DNA of 64,000 nt from Lasiosphaeria ovina (taxonomy: Eukaryota > Ascomycota > Sordariomycetes > Sordariales > Lasiosphaeriaceae). The stretch's first letter is position 1, and the number at the start of each line of letters is the position of its first letter. Below the pieces are notes generated by a model. It saw only the letters and a program-made list of their open reading frames with translations. It did no database searches and was not told the DNA's origin. Made by a program: the position numbers and the translations under genes. Positions 44,466 to 52,714 of the stretch are shown piece after piece. The DNA lies in NCBI GenBank assembly GCA_033439765.1, contig JAULSN010000003.1, positions 2,418,001 through 2,482,000 of the forward strand, read 5' to 3'.

Positions 44466-45934
44466 TCAAGCTGCAACCTCGCCGACATGAACAGCCATTG
44501 CACTTTCATCCTCCTTGATCCCCCCCTTAGACGGAGCCTCGCCGCCGTCAAAGCCCGCGCGCAGCTCCGCCAGCATGCCGTCAATGTCAAAGTACCACAG
44601 CCGGTGCGAGCGCGCCGTGATCTCGGCCATGCACTTGTCCCAGTCGGCCATGGTCGGCGGGTAGCTCCACTCGTAGATGTCGCAGACCTCGCGGCTGCTG
44701 GCCACGAGCCACTGGCTGCGCGGCCGGCGCACCACGTCGTAGACGGCAAAGGCGCGCTCGACCAGCGCCGTCATGTCAGCCTGGCTCGCCGCCGCAGTCC
44801 CGGTCGCCATCTCCAGCAGCGTGCACAGCGCCAGGGCGTCCTCGACGCCGATGCCGGCACCGCCGCCGTGGTGCGGCGACGACGCGTGCGCCGCGTCGCC
44901 GGCCACGCACACGCGCTGGCGCACGTACGTCGGCGCCGGGTGGTCGTGCGTGTCGAACAGCGCCCACTTGCTCAGCTTATCCGGCAGCAGCGCCACGACG
45001 TGCCGGACCGTCGGACACCACCCCGCGAACACGGCCTCGAGGTCGCCGCGCGTGGCGTCGGCCGTCATGTTGCGCTGGGCGTGGGCGTCGGTCAGCGGCC
45101 ACGGCTCAGCGTCGGCCACGAACGCCACCACGTTGAGCAGCGTGCCGCCCGCTACTGGAAAGTGCAGCAGGTGCGCCCCCGGCCCCGTGTGCATGTGCTG
45201 GTTGCGCGCCTTGAAGGTGCCGAGCGCGGGTTCGGCGGCCGCCATGGGCACGAGGGCGCGGTATGCGACCTTGTGCGAGAAGTGCGGGTACGCGGCTGGG
45301 CTGTCCGCGCCCAGGACCACTTGCCGCACCTTCGACTTGATGCCGTCGCAGCCGATCACTGGGGGTGTGCTGGTGGTTAGTGGCGAGTCGGGACTTGCGC
45401 GAAGAGGTGCTACCTACCTGCGTCCGCCTGGGCCGTCGTGCCGTCGGCAAACTGCAGCGCCAGCTTCTCGCCCGGGCCGGGGTCGGCGTACCCGACGAAG
45501 CGCTTGCGGAACGCGACGGCGCTGGGGGGGATCGACTTGACGAGCTCGTCGAGCAGGTGGGCGCGGTGGCAGCCCTGGAAGCCCTTGTAGCCCGTGTGCA
45601 GCAGGCCGAGCAGCTTGTCCTCGGTGTTGGCGGCGTCGGCCGGGTCCCAGCGGTAGCCGTCGTGGAAGCGCACGTAGTCGTTGGGCTTGTCGGCGTCCTC
45701 GCCGTTGGGCGTGGCCACGGCGTCGACGGCGGCCACGATGGCCGGGTCCAGCAGCGACATGCACTTGATGGCGTTGGCCGTGAAGGCGATGCCGGCGCCG
45801 ATCTCGCGGAACTCGCGCGACTGCTCGTAGATGACCACGCGGATCCCGCGCTTCATCAGCCCCATGGCCATGATCAGCCCGACCACGCCGCCGCCGACGA
45901 TGGCCACCTCGAGCTGCGGCTGTGCTCTCGCCAT
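44466..45934 (-). CDS. FAD-dependent monooxygenase (salicylate-hydroxylase-like)
   Basis: Two exons, 45934-45418 and 45358-44466, give 469 residues; the intron is 59 nt. GxGxxG is in VAIVGGGVVGLIMA followed by VVIYEQ, the DG motif is VIGCDGIKSKVR (completed across the splice), and the GD motif is CVAGDAAHASSPHHGGG. All three motifs of the group A flavin hydroxylases are intact. Members in polyketide pathways (TropB, SorC, AzaH, MrPigN) hydroxylate and dearomatise a phenolic ring, the step that makes the azaphilone pyran or quinol. With an aldehyde-releasing NR-PKS in the same cluster, this is its most probable role here. It shares a 546-bp divergent promoter with the methyltransferase. Confidence 0.92.
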
Positions 45935-46480
45935 GTTCACTTTCAGGGGTTATTCGGGATGCAAGTGTAGCCAGGGTGAGAGCCGCAGAGATCTGACTCG
46001 TTTTGGTTCTTTGCTGCTCGTTCTAGACCAACTACAGTAAACTACAGGTTGAACCGCTTCAACAATTTTGTGCTCCCATCTGAAGTGGTTTGCTGACATA
46101 TTCCATCTGCGGAAATGGAGTTGGAGGATTTGGTTTGTGCCACCATATGATGCTCGTACGACGCGCGCACCGGAGTTATGGCCCGGGGACTTGGTTCCGG
46201 CCCAGGGAAGCAGCTTCAACCCCTTTCCAGTCAGACCGCTCCGTGCCGAGGCGGCACTCTTTGTGACCTACCACTGTGCCCGTAGAGCGGACTTTGTGAT
46301 GGAGATGTGTTCGTGTCCAAATGAATGAATATGTGTATAGACTTGCTTCAAGGTCTAAGGTCTGGTCCAGTTAATAAACACAATCGAGACACCACCTCCA
46401 ATAAAAACACACAAAACACAAACACATTTCTGACATTCAACCCACTTATCCTGTAACTCAAAATCACACAAACAGCACCA
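45935..46480. promoter_or_regulatory. Divergent promoter, FAD monooxygenase / methyltransferase
   Basis: A 546-bp gap. A perfect CCGGAGT lies at 46170-46176, 236 bp upstream of the monooxygenase ATG and 305 bp upstream of the methyltransferase ATG, so one site could serve both. Confidence 0.45.
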
Positions 46481-47347
46481 ATGGCCACCGCCACCATGAC
46501 CGTCAACCGCCCGCTGGTCAACACGTTCGCGCCCGGCGCCGTGGCGAGCTCGTACGAGGAGGAGCTCGGCGCCATGGTGGCCATCAGCAAGATGGTGGTC
46601 GACCTGGCGCCGCCCATCACGTCGGCGTCGGTGATCCACGACAACGCGTGCGGGCCGGGCGTGGTGACAGCAGCCATCCTGGCCAAGTTCCACGCCGAGA
46701 ACCCCGGCAACACAACACCGCCGCCGCGCATCATCGCAACCGACATCGCGCCCAACATGGTCGAGCTGGCCGCGCGCAAGGGCCCGTCGGTCGAGGCGCA
46801 CGTCATGGACAGCCGCAGATTGACCAACATCCCCGACAACTCGCTGACGCACAGCTTCACCGACTTCCTGTTCGTGCGCGGCTGGGGCGAGGCCGACATG
46901 GTGGCGTTCGCGTCCGAGATCCGGCGCACGCTGCGGCCGGGCGCGACGGCGGTCAACGCGGCGTGGAAGTACCACGAGTGGCACACGGTGCTGCGCGACG
47001 CGCTGGAGCGCACGCTGCCGGGCGCGGAGGGCGCCGCCGAGGTCGACGAGCGCATGCCGCGCCAGCCGTGGTCCAAGGAGTCGGTGCTCGCCGTCTTCGC
47101 CAAGGCCGGCTTCCACCCCGACCGCACCACCCTCCACACGGTCCAGCACACGCCGCGCGAGCCCATCGAGTGGGACTCGAAGCTGTGGCGCCAGTTCCTC
47201 GCCGCCGCCAACGAGAAGGTCACGCGCGGCATGGACGACCCCACCAAGGACCGCTACTATGCCAACCTCGCCGCGCGCACCGACGAGGACAAGGCCAACC
47301 CCAAGGAGTACCGCTGGGAGGCCTGGGTTCTGACGGCTGTGAAATAG
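46481..47347 (+). CDS. SAM-dependent methyltransferase
   Basis: Intronless, 288 residues, class I Rossmann methyltransferase. Motif I is VIHDNACGPGVVTAAI, the acidic end of strand 2 is RIIATDIAPNMVELA, and HVMDSRRLTNIPDNSLTHSF covers motifs II-III. The methyl acceptor (O or N) cannot be told. It resembles the small Methyltransf_11/25-type enzymes found in many fungal clusters, not the larger winged-helix O-methyltransferases. It shares a divergent promoter with the FAD monooxygenase. It could methylate a phenolic or carboxylic oxygen of either polyketide part. Confidence 0.88.
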   Translation: MATATMTVNRPLVNTFAPGAVASSYEEELGAMVAISKMVVDLAPPITSASVIHDNACGPGVVTAAILAKFHAENPGNTTPPPRIIATDIAPNMVELAARKGPSVEAHVMDSRRLTNIPDNSLTHSFTDFLFVRGWGEADMVAFASEIRRTLRPGATAVNAAWKYHEWHTVLRDALERTLPGAEGAAEVDERMPRQPWSKESVLAVFAKAGFHPDRTTLHTVQHTPREPIEWDSKLWRQFLAAANEKVTRGMDDPTKDRYYANLAARTDEDKANPKEYRWEAWVLTAVK

Positions 47348-47361
47348 ACAGATGAGGAGTG

Positions 47362-47386
47362 GTCGTGTCGTGTCGTGTCGTGTCGT
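47362..47386 (+). repeat. Pentanucleotide microsatellite (gtcgt)5
   Basis: Five uninterrupted copies of gtcgt, 15 bp after the methyltransferase stop codon. Likely in the 3' UTR. Confidence 0.85.
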
Positions 47387-47601
47387 ACTTTGATCCATAG
47401 AGAACAGTAGTGAAACTCTGAACTTACAGAAATCCTTTGATCCGTTTAGTTCTGCTTCAGTACTGCTTTCTCCTCTCCTGCATAAACAAAAACTGTTCCG
47501 ACATAAGGTAAAATAACAATCAGCCCATGGTCACAAACGTCACGTCTAATTCTTCAGCTTTACCAACAACTCAAATGAAGAAATAAAAAATACCTACACT
47601 A

Positions 47602-47725
47602 CCTGACAAGTCAGGAAGGGGAGCTGAACGCTCCTTTTTCTCTCTTCTTTTTTGCCTCTGGCGGCCCTCCGGGGGCGCCTGCGGCGGGCTGCTCGCTACG
47701 CTCGAAAGTCGTTCTTTCCTTCTTA
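47602..47725 (+). repeat. Dispersed ~120-bp repeat, copy 2
   Basis: Second copy of the element at 40899-41020, same orientation. Shared blocks include caagtcaggaa, gcggccctc, gcggcgggctgctcgct and cgctcgaaa. Small indels and substitutions separate the two. Confidence 0.75.
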
Positions 47726-47864
47726 GAGTCTCCAGGATTTCTCAATCTTTTAGATTCATCTGATCGACCAAGCCCTAATCGAGAAACTTTAATTGCAGAT
47801 GAGAAGAAAAAAGCTCCCCTCAGTTCAGCTCAACTACCCACAAAAACCACCACCCAATCAATGA

Positions 47865-49274
47865 TCAGCCAATATACTCAACAAACCCATTCCACTCCCC
47901 GTCCCCCCTCAACACCTCAAAATCCCTATCCGTCAGACACGCAACGGCATCGCAATCACCCGCCTCCGACCCCGGAAACAACACCACCGTACTCGCAAAC
48001 GGCACGCTGGGCGGGCGGCGCACGAACTCCGGCGTGCCCAGCCTCCCAAACCCCGGAAACACGCCCCGCAGCGCGCGAATGCTCGAGCACCCGACGTCCG
48101 TCTCGCCCCTAAACTCGCCCGCATACGTGATGGCCGACTTGTCCTCCTCGCGCGCCACAAACGTCGCGAAGCTGCGCAGGTGGTACAGCGTGTTGGCGGC
48201 GTTGAGCGCCGCGCGCAGGCGGCCCGCGATGGCGCCGACCGAGAGCGTCGCGAGCTCGCCAAAGGTCAGCACGCACTCGGCGTTGTGCGCCATCTCGCCC
48301 ATGTAGTCGGGCCCCAGCCCGACCAGCCGCCGCCCGTCCATCTGCCGCCCGAACCGCGAGCGCGTTGTGGGGGCGTGGCGGCTTTGCCGCACGCTGATGA
48401 GGTGTTTCCAGATGAAGGCGCACAGCGCGTCGTCGGTTGAGATGAATGCTGGCGCAGGTGGTGCTGTGTCAGAGGGGGACGTGGGCTCGTGCTGGCTTGC
48501 GAGGGCCTTCAGCCGGGCCATGCTCTGCGGCGAGAAGCGGAACACGTGGTAGCGCGCGGGCTCAGGGGATGGGGATGGGGACGGGTTTGCCAGAGGGACA
48601 GAGGCGCGCTTGTGGCGGCTGTGGTCGAGCAGCGGCTCGTCGGGGCCGAGCAGCTGGGGCAAGCCGCGGCGGTCGTGGTTGGCGAGGGCGAGCAGCTCAG
48701 GCGCAAAGGGCTCGCCGCGCATCGCTGCCGCGACCAGCTTGACCAGCCCAAAGTGCCCGCCGGCATCGGCGATGTTGTGCGCGATGGCGAAGTCGACGAT
48801 GACGCCGCCGCGGATGAAGCTGGCCTGCACGCGCACGACGTGCGCCGGGCTCTCGTCCGAGTCCTCGAACTTCTGCGGGAACGCCGGCACCGGCGTCAGC
48901 AGCTCCGTGTGGATCATGGACTGCGGCGCCTTGCGCGTGCGCAGCTCGGCGTAGGACGGGTGGTTGGCGTCGTCGGGGATGAACTTGACGTCGATGGCGG
49001 GCTGCGGCGGCGCGCAGGCCACTGGGCGGTAGAGACCCGAGTTGCCGGGCCCCTTGCCTTCGCTGACGATGCGCGCGCCCATCCACGGCACTTGGCGCCT
49101 GACCTTGGTGACGGCGATCTCGAGGTCGTGGACCACGTCCTGCGCCGTGACGCCCTCGGGCATCGCGAAGAAGTACAGCACGTGTGAATAGACCTGCAGC
49201 ATCGGCAGCTGGCCGAGCACGTCCTGGTAGCGGTCCAGGTTGCCGTAGTCTTCTTCCACCTGCACGCTGCCCAT
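47865..49274 (-). CDS. Acyltransferase 3 (Tri101-like, BAHD fold)
   Basis: Intronless, 469 residues from the ATG at 49274. The frame is open to 49355, but the extra N-terminus is not family-like, whereas ...DRYQDVLGQLPMLQVYSHVLYFF is the usual start of trichothecene 3-O-acetyltransferase relatives. The catalytic HxxxD is His166-Asp170 (AIAHNIADAGG). The second conserved element, normally DFG-x-G-L-G-K-P-E, appears as FPGFGRLGTPEFVRRPP, so its Asp is not obvious. It transfers an acyl group from CoA to an alcohol. It has two CCGGAGT words upstream. This is a third acyltransferase from a different subfamily than the Tri3-like pair. Confidence 0.88.
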   Translation of the reverse strand: MGSVQVEEDYGNLDRYQDVLGQLPMLQVYSHVLYFFAMPEGVTAQDVVHDLEIAVTKVRRQVPWMGARIVSEGKGPGNSGLYRPVACAPPQPAIDVKFIPDDANHPSYAELRTRKAPQSMIHTELLTPVPAFPQKFEDSDESPAHVVRVQASFIRGGVIVDFAIAHNIADAGGHFGLVKLVAAAMRGEPFAPELLALANHDRRGLPQLLGPDEPLLDHSRHKRASVPLANPSPSPSPEPARYHVFRFSPQSMARLKALASQHEPTSPSDTAPPAPAFISTDDALCAFIWKHLISVRQSRHAPTTRSRFGRQMDGRRLVGLGPDYMGEMAHNAECVLTFGELATLSVGAIAGRLRAALNAANTLYHLRSFATFVAREEDKSAITYAGEFRGETDVGCSSIRALRGVFPGFGRLGTPEFVRRPPSVPFASTVVLFPGSEAGDCDAVACLTDRDFEVLRGDGEWNGFVEYIG

Positions 49275-49930
49275 GTTTACGATTGCGTGCCGTTTTCGGG
49301 GGGGAGCTGCCAGGGACAGGAACAAAAACGATGACAGCGTCAGAATGCTTGGCACGGTGGGCTGGACGAGATGCTCAGACTGTTAGGTAGGGTAACCCAA
49401 ATCTCTGCTAAGACCTCCTCAGGAGAGCCCCCCACAGAAATCTAGACTACATGTAGCCAGGGTTGTGCTGTGCCACAGTCTCTGGCTGGGACTTGCACAA
49501 ACTCCGGCTGGTTCACGCCGGGCGCAAGGAACCGCCAGCTCCAGAGGACAGGGGTTAGTTCCGGAGTGGCACTCTCCGACTCGGGAGTCTGCAAGCGGAG
49601 TTTAGTCTTTTCCCGGCGCCTTTAGAATGTGTATCTGACTAATTGTGAGTACAATCGAGAGACAATTTGAGTTCCCCTTTACCAGATGCGATACTGACCC
49701 GGCTGCTCTCTCCGCACGCAATCTTCCAACATGACCAAAGTATCTCGGGAGCGATGGAACAAGGCACAAAATGGCATACAGTCTTTCCGGAAACTGGGAA
49801 GAACGTTTTCTAGTTTTGTACACGTCCATGCTTTACGTGTCTATTCATAACATTGGCTCTCATTTCGTGAGACATGTGATAAGTGAACCTGAGCCTCGGT
49901 TTTCCCCTAACATCCAAAATACAAAACCGC
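49275..49930. other. Intergenic region upstream of acyltransferase 3
   Basis: About 650 bases between acyltransferase 3 and the P450 3' end. No gene. Two CCGGAGT words lie in it (49501-49507 on the minus strand and 49561-49567 on the plus strand). Confidence 0.55.
49501..49567. promoter_or_regulatory. Two CCGGAGT words upstream of acyltransferase 3
   Basis: ACTCCGG at 49501-49507 and CCGGAGT at 49561-49567 face each other 60 bp apart, 227-293 bp upstream of the acyltransferase 3 ATG. Same word as upstream of NR-PKS 1 and the P450/NR-PKS 2 pair. Confidence 0.4.
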
Positions 49931-51860
49931 TCACGGGAGCTCTACCAAGCACCTGTGCCCCGCGGGCATCACCAGGAAGTTGATCTGCGGCTTCATGTCC
50001 GCGTCCGACATGCCGTGCTTGCTGGACAGCCGGACGTCGGGAAACGCCCGGAAGAACAGGGCCGTGCAGAGCCGCAGCTCCATGCGGGCCAGGTTCAGGC
50101 CGATGCAGTCTGATTGTGCAGTGGAATCCTTGTCAGCATGTCTCGAGTAAACAAGTCGCAGTATCCTTGAGAGAAAAACGAAAGCGCAAAACTCACTCCG
50201 CGGGCCGATGCCAAACGGCATAAACGCATTCTTTGCCTCGGGCGCCGGATTCTCCCAGCGAGACGGATCGAACCTGGCACACCACGTCAGTCAGCAACCC
50301 CCTCTAGAATCATAATCCCAAGTCAGTAGAACTAGGTAAAAACACACTTCTCGGCATCCGGATACGCCCCGCCGTCGCGGTGCAGGCTGTAGTTCTGCGT
50401 CGAGACGACGACGCCGGGCGGCACAGCGTAGCCGGCGAGCACGGCGCCTTCGGGCGGGACGACGCGCGGCAGCGCGCCCTGTGACGCGCCGTACAGCCGC
50501 AGCGTCTCCTCGAGGACCAGGTTGAGGTACGGCAGCGCGCGCAGGTCGCGGTGGGTGAAGCCGTCGGGCAGGGACTGCAGCTCGCCCACCAAGCGCGCGC
50601 GCACGGCGTCGTGGCGCAGCACCGCGTAGATGAGGTATGTCAGCGTGATGGCCGTCGTGTCGGTGCCCGCCGTGATGTACGACTGCGACTCGATGGTGAT
50701 GTCGAGCTGCGACAGCTGTTCTGGGCTGCCAGTCTTTCTGTCTTGTTGGCTGTTGCTGCCACCGCCCTTGGCGACGAGGCTGGAGAAGAGAGTCTTGCGC
50801 ACCGCGCTGTCGTTGCTCTCGACCAGCCGCATGTACTGGGCTGCGCGCGCCGTGCCGTACTCGACGACGCGCTGGCGCGTGGCGCCGACGTTCTTGAAGT
50901 AGGGGAAGAAGGGCACGTAGCCGGCGAGCCAGATGAGCCACGGGAAGGCGCCGCGCAGCGGGAGCAGCGAGCCCATCTCGGCAATGTCTTCGGCGTATTG
51001 GTTTTTCTGGCAATCACCCCACGTCAGCAACGCACTACCCACATAGCAAATCGACTTGCGCCTCACCTTTCCGACCTCGAGCATGTGGAACGACTCGCCG
51101 AAGCACATCTCGCTGATGACGTCCATGGCGAACAGCGTCCACCAGTGCAGGATATCCGTGCACCCGGCCGTCGCCATCTCGTCGCCGAGCTTGGCGATGG
51201 TCAGCCGGGCGCGCTCGACGATCGTCGGCTCGAGGGTCTCGAGCTGCGCCTCAGCGAAACACGGGCCCAGGACGCGGCGGCGCTGCGCGTGGAAGACCGG
51301 GTCCAGCGCCGAGAAGACGCTCCGCACGCCGCCGCCGACGTAGTAGCCCGGGTCCTTGAGGAAGCCGGACCGCGCCTTGTGCACCTCGCGCACCGCGCCG
51401 ACGTCGCTGACGTCCACCTCGCGGGGGCCGAGCCGCACCACAGGTCCTACAGACTGTTAACCCTTGCTCTGCTATTTCACACAACCAAAAATCGACGGAG
51501 GAACTCGATGGTGTCATCACTTACCATATCTCTCGTGCAGCGAGTGGACATACGTCGCCTTGGACCCCGACAGCAGCCTGAGCTTGACCGGCAGATTCGT
51601 CCACCGCGACCAAAACGGGCCCGGGATGGACGACAACGGGTTTGTGACGACCCTGTAGAGCGTTTGCTAGACCAATCCCAAAAACAAGCCATGTCAGCAG
51701 GCCCGCATCATCGCAGGGCTTCCAAGGGAAGTAAGAGGCATGTAATAATTAGGTGGGTGGAGGTAAGTACCAGGATAAACAGCGCCAAAATCCCGACCAT
51801 GGCTTGCGCCACGACAGACGACGGGACCCAGTTTGGGATTTTACTGTCGGGGAACGCCAT
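49931..51860 (-). CDS. Cytochrome P450 monooxygenase
   Basis: Six exons, 51860-51771, 51666-51525, 51446-51067, 51006-50348, 50273-50197 and 50109-49931, give 508 residues. The N-terminal anchor is VVAQAMVGILALFIL, followed by the hinge IPGPFWSRW. The I-helix oxygen-binding motif is AGTDTTA, the ExxR is EETLRLYG, and the haem loop FGIGPRNCIGLNLAR carries Cys451, completed across the last intron. It is an ER-bound oxidase that would hydroxylate or couple a pathway intermediate. Intron 3 is only 57 nt, a multiple of three and free of stops, so its retention would add 19 residues. It was treated as an intron because family alignment (MLEVGK-KNQYAEDI) needs it. It is divergent from NR-PKS 2, which suggests that it acts on that enzyme's product. 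Confidence 0.9.
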
Positions 51861-52714
51861 TGCTGCTGTTGCCTCTTCTCTCTGGCGCCTGTCGACAGGT
51901 TAGTAGTCCACTTTGCCGAAAAAATGCGGATATTGTCAAATGTCAACAAAGGCAAAGTGATCATCCCAGCACCAACAAACAGCCACCGGCCACCCAAATA
52001 ATAACATCAAAGTTTGGGAGAAAGAAAAATTGAAACACTGCACACCTGCCTGCCCGTCGGAATGTTCGGCTGCAAACGGATGGAGCGTCAGGACGTGCGT
52101 GCAGAGGAAGACGCCTTACAGGTGGTCTGCCCGGAGTCACTCCCGGACTTACTTCGCACTCGCAGCGAGTCTACCACGCCCGCCCCACGGCCCACGGCCA
52201 GATAGGTGGACAGTAACAGCCGGAGCCAAGGAGTTTTGAACGCGAGGGCATGGAGCCGTGGACTATCCCAGCCAATCCACAGCTCGGGTCTCTCTCTGGC
52301 TCAGTCGCTCAGGGGAAGAAAGGCACTGCTGCGCCTTTACTGTTCGGCCGCGTAGCTGATTCGGTGGAGTAAACTGATTGGAAGGAGTTTGTGTAGTTTC
52401 AAGGTCTGGCCCAGCCGAGCGTCTCTCCAGCCTCGGGTTATGTTATCTTTCTGTAAATAGCCCTGCCTCAAGAGCAAGTCCGCCGAAAGAAGACGCAGCG
52501 ATTCAACACTGATAACCACATTTCCTCTGGAGATCTGATTTTCTTCCCGCTTGTCGTGTTTTATTATTAAATGTGTTGCAAAGAGAACACGGACACGCCC
52601 AACCCGTCCAAACTGTAAACTCCCAGTTGTCGGCCACACAGCAGCTGGCCACAGCACTCAGTCACACACCACATACCTGCACCTGGTGGCCACACGCTGC
52701 CCTCACCATCCACA
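51861..52714. promoter_or_regulatory. Divergent promoter, P450 / NR-PKS 2
   Basis: An 854-bp gap between divergent genes, without other genes. CCGGAGT lies at 52131-52137 and CCGGAGC at 52220-52226, roughly 270-360 bp from the P450 ATG and 490-580 bp from the PKS ATG. Confidence 0.45.

Larger units (their letters stand above)
47348..47864. other. Intergenic 3' flanks with repeats
   Basis: About 517 bases between the convergent methyltransferase and acyltransferase 3. It holds a pentanucleotide microsatellite (47362-47386) and copy 2 of the ~120-bp dispersed repeat (47602-47725). No gene. Confidence 0.6.

Noticed and set aside
46355..47398. A 347-residue minus-strand open frame
   Set aside because: It is antisense to the methyltransferase, whose motif I and full-length family match decide the strand.
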